The translations under genes and the position numbers were made by a program. A stretch of DNA of 20,922 bases from a virus. This document shows, piece after piece, positions 16,821-20,922 of this stretch. Below the pieces are notes generated by a model, which saw only the letters and a list, made by a program, of their open reading frames with translations, searched no databases and was not told the DNA's origin. Within the stretch, counting starts at the first letter, position 1; every line of letters begins with the position of its first letter. Location: positions 1 through 20,922 of IMG/VR virus record IMGVR_UViG_3300012928_000055. One strand, 5' to 3'.

Positions 16821-17108
16821 TTATTTATCTTTATGAGGTTTTTTATGGTCAAATCCTTTCCAATCTTGATCAGAAAGATCTCCTTCATTTTTAATATATT
16901 CTAATTCTTCTTCCTTTTCTTCGATTTTTAATTCCAAATCATAAATTTGATCTTTTATTTTTTGATAACTATCTTTTACATCTATCATATCAGGATTATC
17001 AGGATGATAGTCCCATAAATCCCCTTCAATTTTTGATAAAGAAATTATTTCATTTTTGAAATTTAATATTTTATTTTCTATTTTTTCTATTCTTGTCATA
17101 ATGCTCAT
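16821..17108 (-). CDS. small coiled-coil protein (95 aa); longer upstream start rejected
   Basis: Starting at ATG 17108 gives MSIMTRIEKIENKILNFKNE, followed by a charged coiled coil (QIYDLELKIEEKEEELEYIK) and a Lys/His/Asp tail. The same frame stays open back to an ATG at 17243, but those 45 extra codons would read through the tmRNA tag region and its terminator hairpin (MKWQWLLKKHPALTANKDHV...), with composition unlike the rest, so I reject them. ATG at 17099 (MTRIEK) is another possible start. The leader TTTAGGTATATTT just before 17108 is A/T-rich. Function unknown; the coiled coil suggests a dimer. It is the first gene after the tmRNA terminator. Confidence 0.72.
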   Translation of the reverse strand: MSIMTRIEKIENKILNFKNEIISLSKIEGDLWDYHPDNPDMIDVKDSYQKIKDQIYDLELKIEEKEEELEYIKNEGDLSDQDWKGFDHKKPHKDK

Positions 17109-17144
17109 AAATATACCTAAAGATTTAACAATAACCAAATTATA

Positions 17145-17172
17145 ATAAAAAGAGCAACCGAAGTTGCTCTCT
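17145..17172 (-). terminator. intrinsic terminator at the end of the tmRNA gene
   Basis: On the minus strand an 8-bp perfect stem AGAGCAAC / GTTGCTCT (17170-17163 with 17158-17151) closes a TTCG tetraloop with a C-G closing pair, the extra-stable UUCG type, and is followed directly by TTTTTATTAT. This is a textbook Rho-independent terminator and marks the 3' end of the pre-tmRNA. Confidence 0.92.
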
Positions 17173-17220
17173 AGGATTTTGACGACGTGATCCTTGTTTG
17201 CCGTTAGCGCTGGGTGCTTC

Positions 17221-17253
17221 TTAAGCAGCCATTGCCATTTCAACTTGTTCGCC
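17221..17253 (-). other. tmRNA tag reading frame, GEQVEMAMAA-stop
   Basis: The resume codon is taken as GGC at 17253, giving Gly-Glu-Gln-Val-Glu-Met-Ala-Met-Ala-Ala and TAA. Tags starting Gly-Glu are what I recall for Bacteroidota, where others start Ala. The Ala-Ala end fits the protease-recognised tail, with Met-Ala-Ala instead of the common Leu-Ala-Ala. The stop sits in a hairpin TGCTT/AAGCA (17227-17223 with 17219-17215). The frame is open further upstream, so the resume point is inferred from the tag family and length. Confidence 0.78.
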
Positions 17254-17314
17254 AGTTAATTGCGTGTTGACCTTCCTTATACCCTTACTTACTGTCAAAT
17301 GCCTTTACATCCCC

Positions 17315-17334
17315 ATATCGTGTAAATTTTTTAG
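17315..17334 (-). other. tmRNA intervening segment removed on processing
   Basis: Twenty AT-rich nucleotides joining the two ends of the acceptor stem. In the precursor they would form the loop that closes the stem. Known permuted tmRNAs lose the equivalent segment by tRNA-type processing (RNase P at the 5' side of G1, 3' trimming after the discriminator); the same is assumed here. Confidence 0.75.
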
Positions 17335-17396
17335 TGGAGATGCCGGGAGTCGAACCCGGGTCCAAATAAGCAGCTAATACAAGTACTAGCGGTCCC
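17335..17396 (-). other. tmRNA acceptor piece (encoded first)
   Basis: About 62 nt holding the 3' strand of P2, the T-arm and the 3' acceptor strand. The 5' limit near 17396 is set by the outermost P2 pairing (GACC at 17394-17391) and the adjacent TATATTTA box. The mature 3' end should be A17335 plus CCA added by the host nucleotidyltransferase, because the genome reads CTA there. Confidence 0.8.
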
Positions 17397-17398
17397 TA

Positions 17399-17406
17399 TA
17401 AATATA
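17399..17406 (-). promoter_or_regulatory. candidate -7 box of the tmRNA promoter (TATATTTA)
   Basis: TATATTTA on the minus strand is the same -7 box as in the two 34-bp promoter cassettes and lies just upstream of GGG at 17396-17394. A start about 7 nt downstream falls at the outermost P2 base pairs. No TTG is visible at the right upstream distance, so transcription could also come from the previous gene. Confidence 0.4.
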
Positions 17407-17417
17407 TTAAAGATCTA

Positions 17418-17690
17418 TTAATTTTCCCCATCATAATCAGAATTATCATAAGAATCTTCTATTTTAGGAAATTCTTTAATTTTATTCTTATAACGAATTG
17501 ATAAATCATCTTCCTCTACTTCTGGATAAGGGATATATGATTCTTCTTGTTCAAATAATTCTTCACTATCAATATCAGCATTAATTTTTATATTAGTTTC
17601 AGCCATTATTTCTAATGAATGTGCTATACTTTCTAATGATTCTTTAATTGATCCTACATTAAAATAAAATTCTCTTTCATATGATGTCAT
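17418..17690 (-). CDS. acidic hypothetical protein (90 aa)
   Basis: Not recognised. The N-terminal half is helical (MTSYEREFYFNVGSIKESLE; SIAHSLEIMAETNIKINADI), the C-terminal half is very acidic and Tyr/Ser-rich (EDSYDNSDYDGEN at the end), probably disordered. The strong negative charge is reminiscent of small DNA-mimic or inhibitor proteins of phages, but there is no specific match. It ends about 20 nt before the tmRNA acceptor piece and starts just after a strong hairpin. The start ATG at 17690 follows AAAGTTTATATT without a Shine-Dalgarno. Confidence 0.72.
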   Translation of the reverse strand: MTSYEREFYFNVGSIKESLESIAHSLEIMAETNIKINADIDSEELFEQEESYIPYPEVEEDDLSIRYKNKIKEFPKIEDSYDNSDYDGEN

Positions 17691-17715
17691 AATATAAACT
17701 TTAAAATTTTCGCCA

Positions 17716-17739
17716 CCAAAAGCCCTTACGGGCTTATGG
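17716..17739 (-). terminator. strong GNRA-loop hairpin after the DUF932 gene
   Basis: On the minus strand CCATAAGCCC and GGGCTTTTGG pair over ten positions with one U-U mismatch around a GTAA (GNRA) tetraloop. It stands 56 nt after the DUF932 stop. The run of T lies inside the stem rather than after it, so it may be an imperfect terminator or an RNA 3'-end/processing hairpin. A second, weaker hairpin TCTAC/GTAGA lies at 17762-17777. Confidence 0.5.
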
Positions 17740-17794
17740 CTGGTTTCAGAAGAGATTTACATCTACAACGCGGTAGAACACATGATAGACCATT

Positions 17795-18607
17795 TTAACA
17801 ATATTCAAGAGCTAACTCATAAAGACCTTTATTAATCTTCATATCTTGCTTAAAGTTTTTAATTTCACGAGCTTTTCTAGCTTTACCAGCTGAGCGGTAA
17901 TCGAAATCTCCTTCAATTAACTTTTCTTGAACTACATTAAATACTGACCAAAGATCTTTTCCTGAATCTTCTTTTCTAACAGGAGTAACAAATGAATCTA
18001 AATCAATAGAAATTCTATTCATTTCTTGATCTGTAAATCTACAATTTAATGCTTTTTTAGCAAAATCTAAAACTGCAGCTTGTTCAAGTTCAACTGCTTT
18101 CATTTTATTCATTGATTCTACAGTTAATGGTAATTTTTCAACCATATCTTTAATCATATCCTGTAGATCTTCAAATGAATAACCCATATGACGCATTTTA
18201 ACGTCTTCAAATTTTTCATCAGCAATAACTAACCCATTTTCACAAATTAATCTAAATAAACCTGCAGTAAAGGTAAATGCATTTTTACCATCATGAGAGT
18301 TAGTTAATAAAATTTGAGGATAAACTGTATCACCATCATCACCATTAATGACGATATCATCATTTCTAAACGTTAATAAATGTTTTTGAAACGATTTAGT
18401 TGATTGTTTTCTTGCTTTTACTTCTTTAGCATCTATAACTTTCCAACCTAAAGTTTCCATATCATCAATAACCCTTTCAGTAGGGATATGTGTATAATGT
18501 TTAGAAACTTCGCTTGATGGTTTTTCAGTAAAAACTGAGGGTGCAAGTGATTTAATGTTTGCTTTACTTAAATACTTTGCTTTTTGAATTTCATCTTTAT
18601 TAATCAT
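17795..18607 (-). CDS. DUF932 family phage/plasmid-like protein (270 aa)
   Basis: Matches DUF932 by eye: an N-terminal HYTHIPTERVIDDMETLGWK-type segment, a central LLTNSHDGKNAFTFTAGLFRL followed by ICENGLVIAD (the N.SHDG..A..F..G.FR..C.NGL pattern typical of the family), and a helical C-terminus (WSVFNVVQEKLIEGDFDYRS, then KARKAREIKNF). About 270 aa fits family members. DUF932 proteins are widespread in phages, plasmids and integrative elements; their biochemical role is not established. The gene has its own promoter: the 34-bp cassette with a TTG and TATATTTA, giving a leader of about 30 nt, so it is probably transcribed early by host RNA polymerase. A strong hairpin follows it. Confidence 0.88.
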   Translation of the reverse strand: MINKDEIQKAKYLSKANIKSLAPSVFTEKPSSEVSKHYTHIPTERVIDDMETLGWKVIDAKEVKARKQSTKSFQKHLLTFRNDDIVINGDDGDTVYPQILLTNSHDGKNAFTFTAGLFRLICENGLVIADEKFEDVKMRHMGYSFEDLQDMIKDMVEKLPLTVESMNKMKAVELEQAAVLDFAKKALNCRFTDQEMNRISIDLDSFVTPVRKEDSGKDLWSVFNVVQEKLIEGDFDYRSAGKARKAREIKNFKQDMKINKGLYELALEYC

Positions 18608-18641
18608 AACTATTTAATTTTAATTTATAACCTATTTATTT

Positions 18642-18676
18642 ACCTAAATATACGAAAGATTTCCTGGGGAGCCAAG
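18642..18676 (-). promoter_or_regulatory. promoter cassette copy A, upstream of DUF932
   Basis: The minus strand has TTG at 18675-18673, 20 nt, then TATATTTA at 18652-18645. This fits the Flavobacterium/Bacteroides housekeeping pattern TTG-N17-23-TAnnTTTG except for the last base. The 34 bp (18642-18675) are 33/34 identical to copy B at 19438-19471, including the spacer with CTCCCC, which suggests a conserved regulator site besides the two boxes. Confidence 0.75.
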
Positions 18677-18692
18677 TTACTACACAGGAGCT

Positions 18693-18827
18693 TTAATATT
18701 TTCTTGTATTAATACCATGAATTTCTTGTCTTAAGAGCTCTAATTCTCTCATACCTTCACCAAACTGCCCACTTTCAAACAATTCTTGAATCATTGTAAT
18801 TTTTCTATATAATTGATCTTTATTCAT
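18693..18827 (-). CDS. small helical protein (44 aa)
   Basis: Reads MNKDQLYRKITMIQELFESG, then QFGEGMRELELLRQEIHGIN and TRKY-stop. It is an amphipathic helical hairpin with a Gly turn in the middle, of the kind seen in small phage regulators; no family recognised. Its ATG lies inside the end of the 51-aa gene upstream (8-nt overlap, ATGAATAA), which is good evidence that both are real and coupled. It stops just before promoter cassette A. Confidence 0.7.
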   Translation of the reverse strand: MNKDQLYRKITMIQELFESGQFGEGMRELELLRQEIHGINTRKY

Positions 18828-18975
18828 TATTTAAAGAATTAGTCCATAATCTAAAAAATCCAATTAAAAATAACATTACTGCTATTCCTACATTTCCTTT
18901 ATCTAACATTAATGATCCTATTACTAATAAGTAAAATGGAACTTCTAGTTTAAAAATTAATGGCATTTTTTTCAT
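18820..18975 (-). CDS. small membrane protein with two predicted TM segments (51 aa)
   Basis: Reads MKKMPLIFKLEVPFYLLVIG, then SLMLDKGNVG, AVMLFLIGFFRLW and an Asn-rich end. Residues about 9-24 and 29-44 are two hydrophobic helices joined by a short charged loop (DKGN), so a helical hairpin in the inner membrane is likely. It starts 4 nt after the lipoprotein gene stop and overlaps the 44-aa gene. Its position next to a surface lipoprotein suggests a shared envelope function such as superinfection exclusion, which is inference. Confidence 0.7.
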   Translation of the reverse strand: MKKMPLIFKLEVPFYLLVIGSLMLDKGNVGIAVMLFLIGFFRLWTNSLNNE

Positions 18976-18979
18976 AACT

Positions 18980-19411
18980 TTACTGAATTTTAATTAATAT
19001 TTCTTTTTCAATCTCATCACCATAATTATCAACTTTGGCGACTATATTTAAAGTATCTCCTAAAAATTGTGGGTTTACATATACCATTTGGTGTCCTATA
19101 CCGTTGTCGTTTGCATAAGTACTGTAATTAACACATTCATCCCAAACTGTATCTGCCCATACTATAGTATAAAACTGATCTGGGGATGACCAAAATACTC
19201 TTTCTTGAGGAATAGATTCAAAATCTACTTTAATATAACTATTACTAACATAACCACTATCATTTGCGGGATAATTATATGTGTATATATTTCCATCATA
19301 ATCTAAATCTACTGAAAGTTCTAGATACGATTCAGGGTTAATATATCCTTCATCTTTTTCACAAGATGTAAAGATAAAAGCAATACATGTAAATAATAAT
19401 AATAATCTCAT
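18980..19411 (-). CDS. phage-encoded lipoprotein with possible surface-export signal (143 aa)
   Basis: MRLLLLFTCIAFIFTSC is a lipoprotein signal peptide: one basic residue, a hydrophobic core and a lipobox FTSC with the modified Cys at 17. The next residues, E-K-D-E, are close to the acidic/Lys lipoprotein export signals that send Bacteroidota lipoproteins to the cell surface. The mature part (about 126 aa) is acidic and Tyr/Asn/Asp-rich with alternating strands (YLELSVDLDYDGNIYTYNY; DTLNIVAKVDNYGDEIEKEI), like small beta-sandwich surface domains. It has its own promoter (cassette copy B) and lies outside the virion module, so expression early in infection is likely. Surface lipoproteins made by phages often block superinfection; that role here is inferred. 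Confidence 0.85.
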   Translation of the reverse strand: MRLLLLFTCIAFIFTSCEKDEGYINPESYLELSVDLDYDGNIYTYNYPANDSGYVSNSYIKVDFESIPQERVFWSSPDQFYTIVWADTVWDECVNYSTYANDNGIGHQMVYVNPQFLGDTLNIVAKVDNYGDEIEKEILIKIQ

Positions 19412-19437
19412 AACCTTTATTTATATTTTTTAAATAT

Positions 19438-19472
19438 ACCTAAATATACGAAAGATTTCTTGGGGAGCCAAA
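19438..19472 (-). promoter_or_regulatory. promoter cassette copy B, upstream of the lipoprotein
   Basis: TTTG at 19472-19469, 20 nt, then TATATTTA at 19448-19441 on the minus strand fits the Bacteroidota -33/-7 pattern TTTG / TAnnTTTG with one mismatch. It differs from copy A at one position over 34 bp. A start near 19434 would leave a leader of about 23 nt. A TATAAATA also occurs at 19425-19418, 6 nt before the ATG, probably as part of that leader. Confidence 0.78.
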
Positions 19473-19475
19473 TTT

Positions 19476-19485
19476 TTTCGCGAAA
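19476..19485. promoter_or_regulatory. 10-bp palindrome TTTCGCGAAA upstream of cassette B
   Basis: A perfect palindrome lies 4 bp upstream of the -33 box of copy B and 20 nt behind the stop of the 23-codon ORF. CGCG is rare in this AT-rich region. It could be an operator for the lipoprotein promoter; cassette A lacks it, so it would act on only one of the two. Confidence 0.3.
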
Positions 19486-19505
19486 GTCTTCAAAAAATGT
19501 GTAAT

Positions 19506-19577
19506 TTAAAAAGGTTGATCAGGATACCAATCATCCCAAACGTCTTCTTCAGAAGGATCTCTTCTACAATCATTCAT
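19506..19577 (-). CDS. possible acidic mini-protein (23 aa)
   Basis: ATG at 19577 gives MNDCRRDPSEEDVWDDWYPD followed by QPF and TAA. It fills the gap between the zinc-ribbon gene and the lipoprotein promoter, is very acidic and contains three aromatic residues near the end. Too short to test by composition; it may be a real phage micro-protein or a chance frame. Confidence 0.4.
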   Translation of the reverse strand: MNDCRRDPSEEDVWDDWYPDQPF

Positions 19578-19594
19578 ATTTAAATACGTATATA

Positions 19595-19783
19595 TTATTC
19601 CCATTGTCTTTGATATTTAGTACGTTGATCTACCATAACATATTCAACAACATCATTTTTACCACAATGAGGACAATTTAATCTTTCTAAATTTAGAGCT
19701 TCATTTATTTTCCACTCTCCATCACATTTCCTATCAGAGCATTTATAGATGTAAGTATGTCGTATAAAAACTTTATGCGCCAT
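19595..19783 (-). CDS. small zinc-ribbon protein (62 aa)
   Basis: Contains C15-x4-C20 (KCSDRKC) and C37-x2-C40 (CPHCGK), four cysteines in the arrangement of a zinc ribbon, with strands between them (GEWKINEAL). A compact metal-stabilised fold is therefore likely; small phage zinc ribbons often bind nucleic acid or a polymerase, but no specific match is seen. The start overlaps the end of the Nudix gene by 11 nt, so the two are probably coupled. The C-terminus (DQRTKYQRQWE) is charged and may be a helix. Confidence 0.82.
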   Translation of the reverse strand: MAHKVFIRHTYIYKCSDRKCDGEWKINEALNLERLNCPHCGKNDVVEYVMVDQRTKYQRQWE

Positions 19784-20180
19784 AGTTAAATATTTTACGT
19801 AAACCTTGGTCTAATTTGTGAGGTATTGTACCTTTAGTAAAATAACCAAAATCTATGTGTTCTTCATTTAAAATTGGTTCTAAACGCTTATCTAATTGAT
19901 ATCCGTATATATAATATCCACCACCTTCGTGGTTAGTAGTAGTAAGAAGTAAATGGGGTTTACGAGCTAAACGAATTTTGGTTTCTTCATAAACTTCTCT
20001 TAATGCTGCTTCAAGAGGTGACTCACCTTCTTTAATATGTCCTTTAGGAATTGACCATCTTGAAGGATAAATTAAGGATTTTGGACCAGATCTTAAGCAT
20101 AATAAATATTCACCATCGTATTCCATTAATATGCCTGCAGTTGATGTTGTATCCCCCATAAGTTCCTTTAATCTAATCAT
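19773..20180 (-). CDS. Nudix hydrolase (135 aa)
   Basis: Has a nearly full Nudix box at residues 47-69: GHIKEGE, seven residues, then REVYEETKI, fitting G-x5-E-x7-R-E-U-x-E-E-x-G-U except that Lys replaces the last Gly. The Mg-binding glutamates E62, E65 and E66 are present. Upstream strands (TAGILMEYDGEYLLCLRSG; RWSIPKG) are typical for the fold, and 135 aa is a normal single-domain length. Substrates of the family are nucleoside diphosphates linked to another moiety, including damaged nucleotides, sugar nucleotides and RNA caps; which applies cannot be told. Phage Nudix enzymes such as T4 NudE adjust nucleotide metabolism. It is followed by the overlapping zinc-ribbon gene. Confidence 0.92.
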   Translation of the reverse strand: MIRLKELMGDTTSTAGILMEYDGEYLLCLRSGPKSLIYPSRWSIPKGHIKEGESPLEAALREVYEETKIRLARKPHLLLTTTNHEGGGYYIYGYQLDKRLEPILNEEHIDFGYFTKGTIPHKLDQGLRKIFNYGA

Positions 20181-20190
20181 TAGGATATGG

Positions 20191-20550
20191 TTATGATATT
20201 TGTATTTTTGTCATTTCTCCTGTTGCTCTTAAACGGTAGGAGTTAGCTGGAATAGTTGCGTCTGGTGTAAATCTTAAATTACGAGTACCAGGAGGAACAG
20301 AAATTGACCATTTATAGTCGGATTCAACTACGGAATCTAATGTTTCGAAAGTTGGGGCAGATGTTGCTGATAAAATTCCTGTAACTTTTTGGGATGTACT
20401 ATCATATTCTTGTGAGGAATTTTTAACTGCTTCTAATGTAAAGTAAATACTAGAATTAGAACTATTTATAAATCTAAAGTTTTTATTTCCTGTTAGTTCT
20501 TCTCCTAAAATACCTGCTCCTCGTAATTCTGATTTTGCGTAAGTTGCCAT
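20191..20550 (-). CDS. small beta-rich hypothetical protein (119 aa)
   Basis: Not recognised. Ser/Thr/Asn-rich with alternating strands (FRFINSSNSSIYFTLEAVKN; SDYKWSISVPPGTRNLRFTP; NSYRLRATGEMTKIQIS) and no signal peptide, membrane helix or enzyme motif. The pattern is that of a small beta-sandwich, as in head decoration or tail accessory proteins. Its ATG overlaps the stop of the gene upstream (TAATG) and it ends 10 nt before the Nudix gene, so it belongs to this transcription unit. A virion protein is the best guess; certainty is low. Confidence 0.75.
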   Translation of the reverse strand: MATYAKSELRGAGILGEELTGNKNFRFINSSNSSIYFTLEAVKNSSQEYDSTSQKVTGILSATSAPTFETLDSVVESDYKWSISVPPGTRNLRFTPDATIPANSYRLRATGEMTKIQIS

Positions 20551-20922
20551 TATTTCATCATTTTATTACCCATGTCATTACCTTGACTAACACCACTATT
20601 CATTCCTTTTACTATACTACTAATAAATGATGCTCCAAGTCTCATAAAAGGATTTCCTATTTCATCTAATCCTAATTCTTTGCTTTGTTTTTCCCAAGTT
20701 TTTCTAACGATTAATTGATCTTTTTCACTTAAGTCATCATAATCTAATCCATATATTTCATTAGCTACACAATTCCAATCGTTTTTAAGAAAAACTGGGT
20801 CATCTTTTAAGGCTGCACTTTCACGTTTACATCTAAATTTACCAAGTAATCCTAAAGTTCTTTTTACTTGTCTATCAATCCAATCATTAGTGTCTTCATA
20901 CTCTCTTATATGTGTTACTTGT
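20550..20922 (-). CDS. hypothetical protein, 5' end outside window (123 aa seen)
   Basis: The frame is open from the window edge to TAA at 20552-20550. The visible C-terminal part is helical and charged (IREYEDTNDWIDRQVKRTLG; WNCVANEIYGLDYDDLSEKD; LIVRKTWEKQSKELGLDEIG) and ends in a Gly/Ser/Met/Asn-rich tail (SIVKGMNSGVSQGNDMGNKM). No family recognised. The stop overlaps the next start by one base. N-terminus and therefore function are not visible. Confidence 0.75.
   Translation of the reverse strand, partial: QVTHIREYEDTNDWIDRQVKRTLGLLGKFRCKRESAALKDDPVFLKNDWNCVANEIYGLDYDDLSEKDQLIVRKTWEKQSKELGLDEIGNPFMRLGASFISSIVKGMNSGVSQGNDMGNKMMK

Larger units (their letters stand above)
17163..17396 (-). 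ncRNA. ssrA: circularly permuted (two-piece) tmRNA
   Basis: tmRNA rescues stalled ribosomes as tRNA-Ala and mRNA in one. Here the tRNA 3' half precedes the 5' half. The T-arm is CCGGG-TTCGACT-CCCGG (17359-17343), followed by acceptor strand CATCTCC (17342-17336) and discriminator A (17335). After 20 nt comes GGGGATG (17314-17308), which pairs fully with CATCTCC and has G3-U70, the alanine identity pair. Downstream follow AAAGGCATTTGACAG, the tag frame and a hairpin around the stop. A long P2 helix joins the halves: 17290-17284 with 17370-17364, 17282-17276 with 17383-17377, 17272-17269 with 17394-17391. CCA is not encoded (CTA follows). Permuted ssrA is known from Alphaproteobacteria, some cyanobacteria and Betaproteobacteria; Bacteroidota ones are one-piece as far as I know. 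Processing into two RNAs is inferred. Confidence 0.93.

Noticed and set aside
17109-17243. N-terminal extension of the 95-aa protein
   Set aside because: These 45 codons are the tmRNA tag region and terminator hairpin read in another frame.
17700-17794. Possible tRNA next to the tmRNA
   Set aside because: The structured gap has no T-arm motif (GGTTCGA..CC), no cloverleaf spacing and no acceptor stem.
1-20922. CRISPR array, insertion sequence or integration site
   Set aside because: No regularly spaced direct repeats, transposase motifs or terminal inverted repeats were seen; the only clear intergenic repeat is the 34-bp promoter pair.

Overview
All genes in this window lie on the minus strand of a very AT-rich, tightly packed genome. 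I read it as part of a T4-like myovirus (contractile-tailed phage) that probably infects a Bacteroidota/Flavobacteriia host. The phage call rests on recognisable homologues of T4 baseplate proteins (gp25, gp6, gp5-like) and a gp55-like late sigma factor. The host call is an inference from three independent signs. Start codons are preceded by A-rich leaders without Shine-Dalgarno motifs. Two intergenic promoters match the flavobacterial TTG / TAnnTTTG pattern. A phage lipoprotein carries a C-E-K-D-E motif like Bacteroidota surface-lipoprotein signals, and the tmRNA tag begins with Gly-Glu, as I recall for Bacteroidota tags.

Layout in the direction of transcription (high to low coordinate). 20922-17418 is an accessory block: the end of an unknown protein, a small beta-rich protein, a Nudix hydrolase, a zinc-ribbon protein, a 23-codon mini-ORF, a lipoprotein, two overlapping small genes (51 and 44 aa), a DUF932 protein and a 90-aa acidic protein. 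Two genes here (lipoprotein and DUF932) are each preceded by a near-identical 34-bp promoter cassette. 17400-17145 holds the most striking feature: a circularly permuted tmRNA (ssrA) gene ending in a UUCG-loop terminator. 17108-13962 holds small hypothetical proteins, an HD-domain phosphohydrolase, a membrane-anchored small protein and the gp55-like sigma factor. 13931-1 is the virion module: gp5-like hub, a protein with two carbohydrate-binding-like modules, gp25, gp6, a repeat protein, a DNRLRE-like protein and a giant (>1793 codon) tail or baseplate protein that leaves the window.

The pieces suggest an expression programme. Host-type promoters would drive the accessory genes. The gp55-like factor would then direct host RNA polymerase to late promoters; a TATAAATA motif sits between its gene and the virion genes, whose frequent overlaps (ATGA, TAATG, 11-nt) imply coupled translation. 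The tmRNA would supply ribosome rescue or tagging in the infected cell. The permuted gene order, the GEQVEMAMAA tag and the apparently very short region between the P2 helix and the tag make this tmRNA the main candidate for follow-up.
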